Origin: Litoditis marina
Lineage: Eukaryota; Nematoda; Chromadorea; Rhabditida; Rhabditidae
Direction: 5' to 3'
Assembly (NCBI GenBank): GCA_964036275.1
Contig: OZ038435.1
Span: forward strand, 6,020,187-6,084,186
Length of the DNA: 64,000 nt
The notes under the pieces were generated by a model that had not been told where the DNA came from, made no database searches, and was given only the letters and a program-made list of their open reading frames with translations. Both the position numbers and the translations under genes were made by a program. Each line of letters begins with the position of its first letter. Within the stretch, counting starts at the first letter, position 1. Below, one piece after another: positions 48,001-58,600 of this stretch.

Positions 48001-51000
48001 GATAACAAGATCGACGTATGTTTGATTTCGGATGAAAAGTAATGAAATTATGAACGGAGATTGTGCACAAATGGTGACATTTTGAGGTTTACATATTATA
48101 TGATACACCATACACTGTCAGATACACTGAAGCATTTTTTCTTTAAAATGCCATCCTCGGTTGTTTCTGTATTGCCCTTGGCATACACTTTTTGTCGGAA
48201 AAGAAGCTTGTTTCAAAATGCTTTAATTTTTTGATACACAATAGCTTTTCCCCCTGTTTAACAGAAAATAAGCCGGTTTCAACAGAATTCTAGTTATTTC
48301 TATGGAGCCGCGTGGCTGATGATTAGTCTGCTGTGTTTCCAGGTGTTGTTCAATAGCCGTGCCCTCCATTCTCTACCCACCACCATGAATGCACTCAGCA
48401 ACGCACGTCTCCGTGCCGCTGGAAATATCAAAGGTACGTATCTAATTTCAGACAATAGTAAATCACTTTAGTGACTGGATTAGTGCCGTGGTAGGGGATT
48501 CCTATTCATAAAGTGGAAGGTATATGCAGATATATTTGATCGACTGGCCTTGTGGACCTTTCAGCACATACTATAGTTATTATGCAAACTTTTTTAATAG
48601 TTTTCTTTTCTCTTTTTTCATTTTCTCATCATAGTCATTTCAATGATTCATAATCATTTTCTCAAACTTCCTTTTTAGGCCGATCATGAATATAGTATGC
48701 ATAAAATCTCAATTCCTTAAAACCTTACGCTGTGGAAAATAGTTCGATAAAATAGCTTGCAACATTTTGTCTTACCTTGGTCCATTCAGCCCAAATCAAC
48801 GTCTCGGTGGGCACGTATTCGCCGGCTGTCACTGGAGAGGACAGCCTGTTGGTGCCAACCGGGGTGGTGGACAACGTGCTCGGACCACTGATGCTACTCG
48901 CCCTCGCCCTCGTCACCTCCACCTTTGTCATGTTCCTGGTGGAGGAGAGACACAGCAAGTTCGCGCATCAGGTAGGATGAAAACAAGCAGAATCAGACTG
49001 ATTAAAATAAAGTTAGCTAGAATGAAGCTAATACATAAATGAATAAATAAACTAATGGATACTATTTGTGGAGTTAATTATTGATTGAGTTTAAAGTTAC
49101 ACCGTTTCGGCCTCTGCACATGTATTAGGGTCAGTGGTCGAGGAGAAAAGCCACTGACCCAATACAAGAAATCAATTAGGAAATAAGAATGGAGTTCAGT
49201 AATATAAAGCATTTTGTAATGGGCAATTGTGTTCGAGATTTTGAATAACTCGAACAGAATTACATTATGAATAGGATGATTCCTCAAACAGAAACAGTTT
49301 CCTACGAATAATGTGGTGAACATGCTCCTATTTCTTTCATTTTACGAATCGATATTCACCCTAATGTTTTGCAGCAATCGCTAACCGGAATTTCTCCCTT
49401 CGTGTTCTGGGGTGGCTCGTTTCTGTACGATTTTCTGTTCTACGTGTTGGCAGGTGCTCTGTTCCTGTCCGTATTCCTGTTTTCCGGCTGGATGGAGGGA
49501 TATCTGAGATTGTAAGTTATTGGCAACTCTGACACTCATGACTCATTTCATCATCGCATACAGTGATTTTTATAGAAAATGAGTGGAAGAGAGAAACCCA
49601 GTAACTGTAAGGGAATTGTGTTGCCTAGTACGAATGAAATGTACCAGTAGTTTACTTGACCTGGGTGTGTTAATTTCAACACGTCGAGAAGTAAGATGTA
49701 TCTGTGTCTGACTATCTGGGTTGTATTGAATCAGACAACAGTGACGTGTAATTATAGTTTGGTTGAGTTAAATTTCCCTGGACAAGTCTCGGACTGCCAG
49801 AGTATGTACTCACCTTCTGACTGTTGCAGCGTCGTTCTCATGTGGCTGCTGTACTTCTTTGCCTGCGTCCCCTCCGTCTATGCCATCTCCTTCATTTTCT
49901 CGTCCGCCTCCAAAGCCAATGTCCTCCTGGTCATCTGGCAGATCGTCGCCGCCTTTGCTGGTTAGTTCTCAGACTATTCCCAGCCACTTTTGTAGCGTCC
50001 CGGATGGGAGAGTGTACGCGTCATAGAGGCGCAGATGTCTGCGGTCTCATTGACCCCCATGCTCTCTCGATTCTGTAGTTTGCTGCTGATCGCAGAAGAT
50101 TCGCGCCAATCGTTGTGCGGTGCGGTATATGAATTGAAGAAACGGGCCTCCTTTCTGCTATACTTTGTAAAATTTGCTATTTTCTAAATTTGACATATTT
50201 TGCACGAAAAAAAGGTATTTTTCTCAAAATTGGCACACTTTACCTACTGGTGTCATTTGTTTATTCCATTTTTTGTACTGTACTACTGGTGGTTTGTGTC
50301 ATTTGTTTATTCCTCATTTTTTCCAGCCATGTTCATCTTGTTCTTGGTGGCCAACATGCCACAGCTGGGCATAGACAAGGCTGTTCAGGAAATTGTTCGA
50401 GTATGTTTTCACCTATATCTTTCTTGTTCCCAGTTGACTATGCTGTCAATGTGCATCGCGCCTATTTGAATAATTCTTTTTAGGTAATTGATTGATTTCA
50501 GTCCTTCTTGCTGTTCGTGCTTCCTTCGTTTGCATTGGGCAACGGTCTGATGACGCTGGGGGCTTTCTCTTCGATGAAACGGGACCCGAAGCTGTTGTGG
50601 GAGTGGGATAATCTGGGTACGTTTTAACTGTGTAAGGGAGATGTAATAGGAACATGAAAGACTGGTATAATTTGTATGTAAAAGTAGGCTGCTCAAGCTC
50701 AGAAACAATATCAAATGTATTGAATGGTTTACGAGGTTTCGTTTAGCGATTTTGATCTACTTTCCGTAACGACGCTTCATGTGTTCGATTATTCGTGCTC
50801 TAGTTGATCGTATAATCTGATCTCAAACCCTATTTCAGGCAAGAACGTAGTGTGTATGCTGGCGTTTGGAACCTTCGCTACCTGTGTCTTTGTCGCCTTC
50901 CAATTCAAAAGCGTTCGCTATAGATTCTTCCAGTTGTGGGAATTGAAGTATGGAACGAGAAGTAGCAGAGTGAGTTGTTCCCAGTATACCTAGGGAAAAT

Positions 51001-54000
51001 AACTTTTTTCGTGATCCTCCCCCTGTAGATGTGAAAACCTGATTTTTTTTACCGGCTTTCATTGTCTTCACATCGAATTGTCGCTTTGTTCGACGGCGGT
51101 TTACACATGCAACCAGGTTGCATGCAACCAAAATGCAACCGGGTTGCATGTGTTAAGAAAATTCGGTTGCTTTCCAAATGAAACCGGGTTGCTTTTGGTT
51201 GCTTTTCAATTGCAACCAAACACTCAATTTTTGGACATTTTCCGGTTTTCAATGCAATTTGGTTGCTTTTGATTGCATTTGAAAAGCAACCGAAAGCAAC
51301 CCGGTTGCATTTGAAAAGCAACCAAACGGTCTTTACACATGCAACCTGGTTGCATTTTGGTTGCATGCAACCCGGTTGCATGTGTAATTGGCCTTGTTCG
51401 ACGTCAACAGATGACAGATCATTCAAAACACTCAGTTGATGCGGGACAAAAATAAAGCTTTTTATAGTTGCTTTATTGATATTTGTTCGCTATATGTGGA
51501 TTTTGTCATTGAGAGTTGTATCCAGCGTACTTATTATTTGTTCTAGGTGACAACTGGTGAGAATGAGGATGAAGATGTGTGTCAGGAGAGAAATCGCGTG
51601 GAACATGGAAATCTATCTGACGAGAACACGGCACTCGAGATCAAGGTAAAATATAAGAGAACAATGTAGGTTGTATTTTAAACTCGGTAGACGTAATCAC
51701 CAACGTATTCGAAAATCAACGGTATCAAACTATAAACAAAGTGGAATAGAGCATACGGGAGGTCGGGAGGGCACTTTGTTGTCCACAGAGAATGATAGGA
51801 TATCGGGTGTTTCATCTCGATAACCCAACTACAAAACAGGCTGGAAAATTAGCCTTTTATCTGTGAAGAACGATTGTTGTTGGAGTCAGGGGAGTGTATA
51901 ATCCCAATTGTAAGAAAAGCGAGTGGTCCAACAACCAACAATGTCGCTATATGTTTGGGATAGTGCGAAATACATAGTATTGACCTGCTTTGGAAAGAGT
52001 GAACAATTCGGCTCCCTGTTGTTAAGCAGTGAATGTGTGATGCAATATAGAACACTTGTCAATAATCGTTGCGAGTTTTTTTTTTCAGAATTGGTTGATG
52101 CATGTAATAGGATTGCGTGAGTTTCACCGCAATGATACTGAAAGTCTAACTCATTGATCTAATCACCAGAAAGCTGCGTTTCTTGTGAAGATAGGGCTTA
52201 CTTTTGCCTATTTGCAGGGCCTGACCAAATTCTTTGGTAATTTCTGCGCTGTGGATGATTTGTCTTTCGCCGTGAAGAATGGAGAGTGTTTCGGTCTGCT
52301 GGGAGTGAATGGAGCGGGAAAGACGACGACGTTCGATATTCTGACGGGACAGTCGTTCCCATCCAGAGGCTCGGCCAGAGTGGGCGACAGAAATGTCACC
52401 GAACAGATTGTGAGTATATATTTTGTTAGAGGAGGGTAAAAAGAAAAACTATTCGAACTGAGCGTGATTGTTACCCTTTTGATGGGGTTTTCCAACATTT
52501 CATCTGTCATGTCCGTGTTAATAGCTTATTTTAGGCTATCGGCTACTGTCCGCAATTCGATGCTATGATGATGGACTTGAGTGGTCGCGAAACTCTGCTG
52601 GTGAGTTGATTTTTCTGGAGCAGGTTCAGAAAATGTGATACGCCGCGAAAATTCCTTTCAGTTCTGAAAATTTACACTTTTTCTGTTTGCAAACTTCCAG
52701 ACATTGATTTCATTGATTGTAAGCATTACTATAGAAATGAAAACTCGGTGGAATAGAAAATGAGTTAATATAAGTATGACTCCTTCAGTATGTGGCTCGC
52801 ATGTACGGCTTTGAGAATGCAACGAAGAAGGTGGAATTGGTGCTGAAAGCGGTTGGCATGTTGGAACACGGCCAGAAACTAGTTCGCTACTACAGGTCAG
52901 CCGAGTTTGTATATATTGCCTTCATAGCTTAGGGTTGGATCTCTATGTTTTCGTTCTGTTCCACGGTGTTTGTAGTCTCATTCTATCTGATTGTGTCAAA
53001 TGACTTTTCTGAAAGTTCTGCTTCGTCGGACGACGTTCGTCCTATGCGACTGCAACTCAAATTCCGTCTCCGTGTACTATAACTTGTGTGTTTTAGTGGT
53101 GGCCAGCGTCGCAAGATTAGCGTTGGGTTGGCTCTACTGGCTCCTACTAGAATTGTCATCCTAGATGAACCAACTGCAGGAATCGATCCTAAGGTGAGAC
53201 ACTTATTTTTCTTCTTCTTTAGTAGAAACAGAAAGTGATACACCTTCGGACATAATCACATTATTTGACAGTTAAATATTGAGAAAGCGCCTTTAAGATG
53301 TGTGTGAAAGTATAAAGGAATCGCAACCTATTGAATGCCATGTCTCTTCACTTCACCTTATAGCGGTAAAACGAAGTCCTGTCCTTTTGTCAAAATTGTA
53401 TGCGTTTGACTATTCATCTTGGATTTTAGGCTCGTCGTGACATCTGGGAGGTGTTGTCGGCAGTACGTGACAATTCTGAATCCTCGCTCCTTCTCACCTC
53501 GCACAGCATGGACGAGTGCGAGGCGTTGTGCAGCAGAATCGCCGTCTTGAACAAGGGACAGATGATCGCCATCGGAACCAGCCAGTCACTCAAGTCAAAG
53601 TGAGTACAGTTTGTCATCAAATTTTGCGAAAAACGCATAGATTGTGACTTTTTTTGGAACATTACTAGTATGCCTTTAATCAGTACATAGTCCTTCAAAT
53701 ATTACAAACTACGAGATAAAAACACACAGATCTTGAGTCTTTTTTAGAAAATCCCCTCCCCCTCGATTAAAAACATGAAATAAAACAGTCTATTTTTTCT
53801 TGAAATGAACTAATGAAAATTAATTGAAAGCGTCAGGTTTGAGAAAAATGCACTGAAAACAACAAAATAGTGTGATGTTCTTTGAAGGTTCGGAAATACG
53901 TACACACTGACGATGGTTGCGGCCGAACCGGAAAAGAAGGAGACGGTTATTCAGGCGGTGGCAGCCCAGTTCCCTCTGTCTAAGCTGAAGACTCATAGAG

Positions 54001-54565
54001 ACAGCCATTCATTGACGCTCAAATGGCAGGTTGGTGGCACGGTGTTCATTAATTGCAGCTGTGATACTTTATCACGAGAGAATATATAAGTTTCATTTAC
54101 GTGTAAATATTCAGAAAATTTGCTGATTTGAGGCAAAGTTATGCACTTTTGCGTATTTCAGCGACAACCGTTTTTTATCTGAATTGTCCCACCTCAAACT
54201 AGAGCATCACATGTTTCCTATTGGTTGTGTAATATGGAAAAACACTAGGAAAGTGCTTTTGTCAACCTTCACGTATCATCCGATTTTTGCGTGTTCACTC
54301 ATTCTATACTTCATTTCTGTTTTAGATCCCCAAGTCCCCGTCCGATCGCTGGTCCTCCATGTTCGCGGAATGTCTCAAACTGTCAGAGTCTCTGCCAGTA
54401 TCTGATTTCTGTCTGGCCCAGTCCTCCCTGGAAGAGACGTTCCTCCGTCTAGCCGGACAGGACCCGGAAGGCCAGGAGACCGACTTTGAGTCAATTGATG
54501 CCTCCCCCGCCTCGTCACCTAGCCAGCAGCCTGCCGTTCTCCAATCTGGACCTGGTCCAGCCTAA
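37213..54565 (+). CDS. ABCA-subfamily ABC transporter, complete, 40 exons
   Basis: This is a full-size ABCA transporter of about 1733 codons, close to the usual length of compact ABCA3-like or CED-7-like proteins (about 1700). The order is a Ser/Thr/Pro-rich cytoplasmic N-terminus, first helix ([19 protein letters not shown]), extracellular loop, helices, ATP domain 1, second helix-loop-helices block, ATP domain 2 and a short tail. All 40 exons join without a stop (5202 nt). The ATG at 37213 opens the first exon. ATP motifs are intact: [55 protein letters not shown]. It is the downstream tandem paralog of the gene ending at 33242. The least certain exon is 39456-39538, where a weak donor (gtattg) was chosen to keep the frame. 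The substrate is probably lipid, by family only. Confidence 0.92.
42745..45725 (+). other. ABCA gene 2: nucleotide-binding domain 1 exons
   Basis: Exons are 42745-42915, 43131-43212, 43661-43731, 44159-44296, 44536-44696, 44961-45077 and 45558-45725. Walker A is at about 43146-43172, CPQ ends the 43661 exon, and the signature and Walker B are in the 44536 exon. The 4 nt around each junction keep phase with gene 1. Confidence 0.9.
43258..43385. repeat. Inverted-repeat hairpin
   Basis: The sequence aggacgattatgtggaccaatcc is mirrored by ggattggtctacattatcgtcct around a short loop. It shares words with the hairpin at 26870-26935 in gene 1. Confidence 0.75.
45790..45900 (+). mobile_element. MITE C copy in gene 2
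   Basis: This copy runs atgaggaatcgtgcactttg, ctgctgtgtttaacatgttt, cacgtgactgtgcaattgag. It gives the uninterrupted sequence against which the copy split by the SSP retrocopy can be compared. Confidence 0.65.
46119..50969 (+). other. ABCA gene 2: membrane domain 2 exons
   Basis: Exons are 46119-46206, 46391-46493, 46846-46949, 47125-47200, 47601-47716, 47905-48015, 48343-48433, 48790-48971, 49375-49511, 49830-49960, 50327-50400, 50502-50616 and 50839-50969. Helices include [43 protein letters not shown] and [11 protein letters not shown]. Confidence 0.88.
49128..49165. repeat. Small hairpin
   Basis: The sequence gggtcagtggtcgaggagaa is closed by ccactgaccc. It lies in an intron of ABCA gene 2; no function is evident. 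Confidence 0.5.
51101..51387. mobile_element. Fold-back element of ATGCAACC/GGTTGCAT words
   Basis: The ends ttacacatgcaacc and ggttgcatgtgtaa are inverse copies. The interior is almost wholly made of gcaacc and ggttgc words in both orientations. The flanks carry a direct ttgttcgacg at about 51087-51096 and 51394-51403. It lies in the intron before the exon at 51547. Confidence 0.75.
51547..54565 (+). other. ABCA gene 2: nucleotide-binding domain 2 and C-terminus exons
   Basis: Exons are 51547-51645, 52218-52409, 52535-52600, 52789-52895, 53097-53193, 53430-53599, 53888-54029 and 54326-54565. Walker A is at about 52302-52328. The last exon is 240 nt, as in gene 1, but the tails differ: this one is Ser/Pro/Gln-rich. 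The acceptor before 53888 is AAG (tttgaag). Confidence 0.9.
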
Positions 54566-55512
54566 TAACGTGTACCGTATACGAATCAATCAATAGGTAG
54601 ATCCCAGTCGATATTTGGTTCGAGTCCATCAGATGTGATCTTTGCGAGCGGCATCTCCAAGTAGCAAGGCCCGGGTAATTTCGAGGGTGGGTGGGGTCCC
54701 GGAATAGATTACTTTTACTTTTCGTAGTAACTTTCATTTACCCTTTGATTACAAAATGTTCTTTACAGTTTCGCAAGACTTGTTTCTTTCCTTGTATGTT
54801 GGCACCAAATGCACTGGTTTTGTTTTATATTATCGGTCTGCTAATTCTGATTGAATCGTGACTCAGTTCTGTAATCTGACGTTTGACCCACCGTAAGCGT
54901 ATGACCATTTGCACAACATTGCACAAATACACGTAAGTTACGTGTGAGATGGTATGACATATTGTTTTTACGGTTATCATAATCTATTCAACAAACCAAA
55001 TTGTTTTCGATAGCTTTGTGTATATATCGTACATATATATTTGTACATCCTATATTGTTCACTCTCATATTTTTTAGACATAATCCGTTCAACTTTCAAT
55101 TCTTTAAAGATTCCATTTCGTGCGGTTCTTGTCTTGCGTGTTATATATTCACTTTGTTATTCATTATGCCTGCGTATATAGCTTTACCGAGTCTGTGTTA
55201 TCTATATATTGCAAATGAAGATGATATTGCTATTTTGGATATCATCCCTAGGCGACATATTCGACACACTCAATCTATTTATCACTTGAAGTAGAACATA
55301 CTTTGGAAAAACAAATTTCTCCGCTGTTGTAGACCGTTTTATTCTTATATTGGAAAACTGGCTAACATTGTTCGATGTGAGTTGGATTGCTTCAAGTTAA
55401 TACTCCCAAAAAAATTGAAATGAAACTGCTTTTATTGAAAAAAAAGCAACATTGTGCCGAAATATCAGTTGTGTGCGCGCGCTGCAAGTTAAAATTTGAA
55501 TTTGCCGCCAAC

Positions 55513-55521
55513 ACCACCCAA
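55513..55521 (-). promoter_or_regulatory. Second, imperfect TRA-1/GLI-type site
   Basis: The sequence caccaccca is the reverse complement of TGGGTGGTG, 8 of 9 matches to the core, 18 bp from the exact site and in the same orientation. Confidence 0.4.
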
Positions 55522-55530
55522 AAGAAGTAG

Positions 55531-55539
55531 GACCACCCA
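55531..55539 (-). promoter_or_regulatory. TRA-1/GLI-type binding site
   Basis: The + strand reads gaccaccca, the reverse complement of TGGGTGGTC, an exact match to the core GLI/TRA-1 site. It is 104 nt before the ATG of the Tob/BTG gene. In C. elegans TRA-1 directly controls fog-3 through such sites. Confidence 0.6.
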
Positions 55540-55642
55540 CGTTGTGGTTTGACTCCGCCCCTTTACCGCCCACGCGAAAGTTGGCGCTGCTCCAACTTCG
55601 TCGCTCCATCGTTCACATTGTTCACTTTTTATTCTGTTCGCG

Positions 55643-58600
55643 ATGTATACCGAAATCAAAGAAGCTGTAAATTTCCTCATCAAACATCTGCTCGGACGTA
55701 TTCCGCGAAGATCGGTGGGTTACCTCGACAGTTTTACCATTAGAAAACACGAGTTACAGCTATTTTCTAAGCATTTTAAACGCTAAGACACCTTCTCTCT
55801 GACTTCTGTTAACTAGGCTATATATATTGAGCTGTTTCGGTTCATAACGTTCTTTTCCCGTTTAATTTTCTGAGCCTTGTTTCAGAAATAGGAATAAAGA
55901 ATTTAAAAAAAACGGTACTTTGTATGAATGCTGCGTAACAAACAATGTTTTACAATAACATGTGTAGTTTGAGGTCTGTTTGCGATTACTCGGCGGAAGT
56001 TACAAGTGAATGCATCTATGATGAGCATAGTTGTAGTTTGATCTTGTTACATCTCCATAATTCACGAATTCCGACCGAAAAGCGCAATCAAACTACATAC
56101 ACAGCAGAATAGGGCAGCACACACTGTAGAGGCTTGCTCTGGAGACTGAATTGTATTAGTATAATTATAGGTGGGTCTTCTCGCTCAGGAGCTGGCTAAT
56201 TATCTGGCTCATCGCTTCAGCGAGATGTGGGATATCGCAGAGCCGAAAAAAGGTTTGTCGTCGCTTTCGTGCTTTTAGATAATTTTCCGTACTCTCGTTA
56301 TATGCAACAGAATTCTCAATCAGTTTTTAGTTAGCGAGTTAGTAACAAACCCTCTCTGTTGAGTGAGGGATCACCTGCTGCTTGAGGAACGTACACGTGT
56401 GCAAACCTGTGCTCAATTCTATGTACAAAACTACAGTTGACCACTGTTGCATAATCGTCAAAATTATATGTTCTCCAAGTCTTGATTATGCTGACAAGTT
56501 ATTCGTTTTTAAAGTAGAATGAGCTCTAGTTGATAGATTAAAAAAATTAAACATTAATATATACCAATGTAGTATTTGTAGATGAGATGAACCGTGTTCT
56601 TCGTATCAAGTACTGTGGCCAGACGGACCAGTTGATCCTCCGTGCCGCGGAAACTGCCGGACTCGACCTGGAAGAAGTTCTCATGTGTTCTCCTGGTCAG
56701 TGCTCGAATCATACTCCCGTAACGTTGTCCGAGTGGCAGGAAAATTTACCAAACCCCCCCCCCCCCTAAGATAAATTTGCAAAAGGGATCCTTTTTGTAT
56801 CATAATCAGACTGTACTGTTGTGTGGCTCAAGTTTCCGATCTTGTTGAAGAATTTATCCGTAGAACATACTTTTTGCTTCGGAAGCTCGGAAAACTCAAA
56901 AACAGTCCTCTTCTTTGGAAAACGAGGCTATTTTCCATGCCAAATTTGAAAAATTTGGCGTTCACAGTTCACTGATCAGGAATGAGATTCATTTTTGTAG
57001 GATTGTCTTTCATCGGGAATAGTCTTACTTGTGTTGAAATTTGGAACCATATAGTTCGTTGTCGTTACCGTATACTTTTCCGCATGGGAGTTTTTTTTTC
57101 AACGCTAGCTCTTTGTTTACAAACAGAGCACACTCTTTTCAACTCCGTGCGGTCGGAAAGTGCGGACTCGGGAATTATTTTCTTCGTCGACGTTGTTTTG
57201 TCTGCTTTTTTTATTATATTTGTTAAATCTTTTCCAAGTCCTTCATTGCAGACAACGTCAGTCTTTTCGTGAATCCGGGGGAAGTGTTCTATAAATGCGG
57301 CGATCGACCTGTGCCCACTAGTATCTGGGTAGGGGATGTGAAGGCAGATGATGAGTCAGTTTTTTTTAAAAGTTTATTTTTCCAGATAAAGTGATGGAAT
57401 AACAACACAGGAGCGCCGGTTTCCCTGAAATTCCCCGATTTTTTCCCTGATTCTACCTCAATCGTTCCGGGATCATTTCGCGAAATGATCAGAGCGAAAA
57501 GAAGGTCAAAACAGGGAAAAATCCCGGGAATTTCCCGGTTGTCACCTTACAATTTCTCAGTAACTTCTCAGAAATTTTTCACACGTGATTGAAAAAACTA
57601 ATAAGATATTTTTCTTGGTAAAAGTATTTTTCGAAAATGTTATAAACAATATATTTTCTTGAAAAATATTTTTCTAAAAAAATATTTTTCAAAACATTAA
57701 TAATATATGAAGAGAATAGAAGTGCATATTTCATTAGTAAAAACTCCATGAAATGAACTTCATTGTATCACCCCTATCGATACTCAGACCTCGATGTTGA
57801 GCTGATAATTTCCAAAATATCAAATCACGGCACCCCTGGCCGCGCCGTATCTAGTACGGGTTACGCGATTGCCGCGGCGAAAGGCTTATTCATGCCCTTT
57901 TTCCGATGCTTTTCCCCGATGCTGAGTTACCCTGAAATTATCGAGAATTTGTAGGGTATTTTATCATATTTTTCCCGCACTTTTCCCTGATACTGAGTTT
58001 CCCTGAAATTTCCGAGAATTTGTAGAGTTTATACCTCCATTTCACCCTGAAAATACCTTGAACGTTCTCGGGGATTTCCCGGAAATTCCATTTCCCCGAA
58101 ACACCCTAGGTTTTTCCGGGTGCCCAATTTTCCGATGAATATAAGTTTGCGTAAAGTGTTGCGCTCTCATATTCAGATACTCTATTGCCCGGAAAATCTG
58201 GCTCTGCACCGCGGTGTTTGTGGTTTATCGCGGCATATTTCGGTTATTATTCCAACACTCAACACTTACAACTCCGATATTGATACTTCTTATAATAAAG
58301 GTGCCTCTGTTCAACAGTTCTTATAAGTTAGCCTTTCTCCAGTCGATTTCCGTTCCAGTTACTCCGTGTTGCCAGCGGCCGCTCTGCCGTCGGATGAGCA
58401 GCAGGAGTTGGCCGCGTCTCCGGCACGTGGGAAGAAAATTGCACATTCCGCAAAGTTGCACGATTCAGCAGGTATGAATCAAATTATCTTTTTGTCAAAG
58501 TGGGCCCAATTTGCGTAATTCGATGCAAAATCAAAACGTTTCTCATGTTTTGATCGGAGAACGGGGTAATTTTTGTAGAAAACGAATTCAGCTCCAGGTT

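Larger units (their letters stand above)
54566..55642. other. Intergenic between ABCA gene 2 and the Tob/BTG gene
   Basis: The first part is presumably the 3' UTR of the ABCA gene, and the last 150 bp the promoter of the next gene. A 97-codon frame at 55001-55294 is AT-rich and unsupported. Confidence 0.5.

Noticed and set aside
54688..54696. TGGGTGGGG as a further TRA-1 site
   Set aside because: It has a mismatch in the core and lies about 950 bp from the Tob/BTG start, in the probable 3' UTR of the ABCA gene.
55001..55294. 97-codon hydrophobic frame
   Set aside because: It is AT-rich, lies between two genes, and has no splice or family support.
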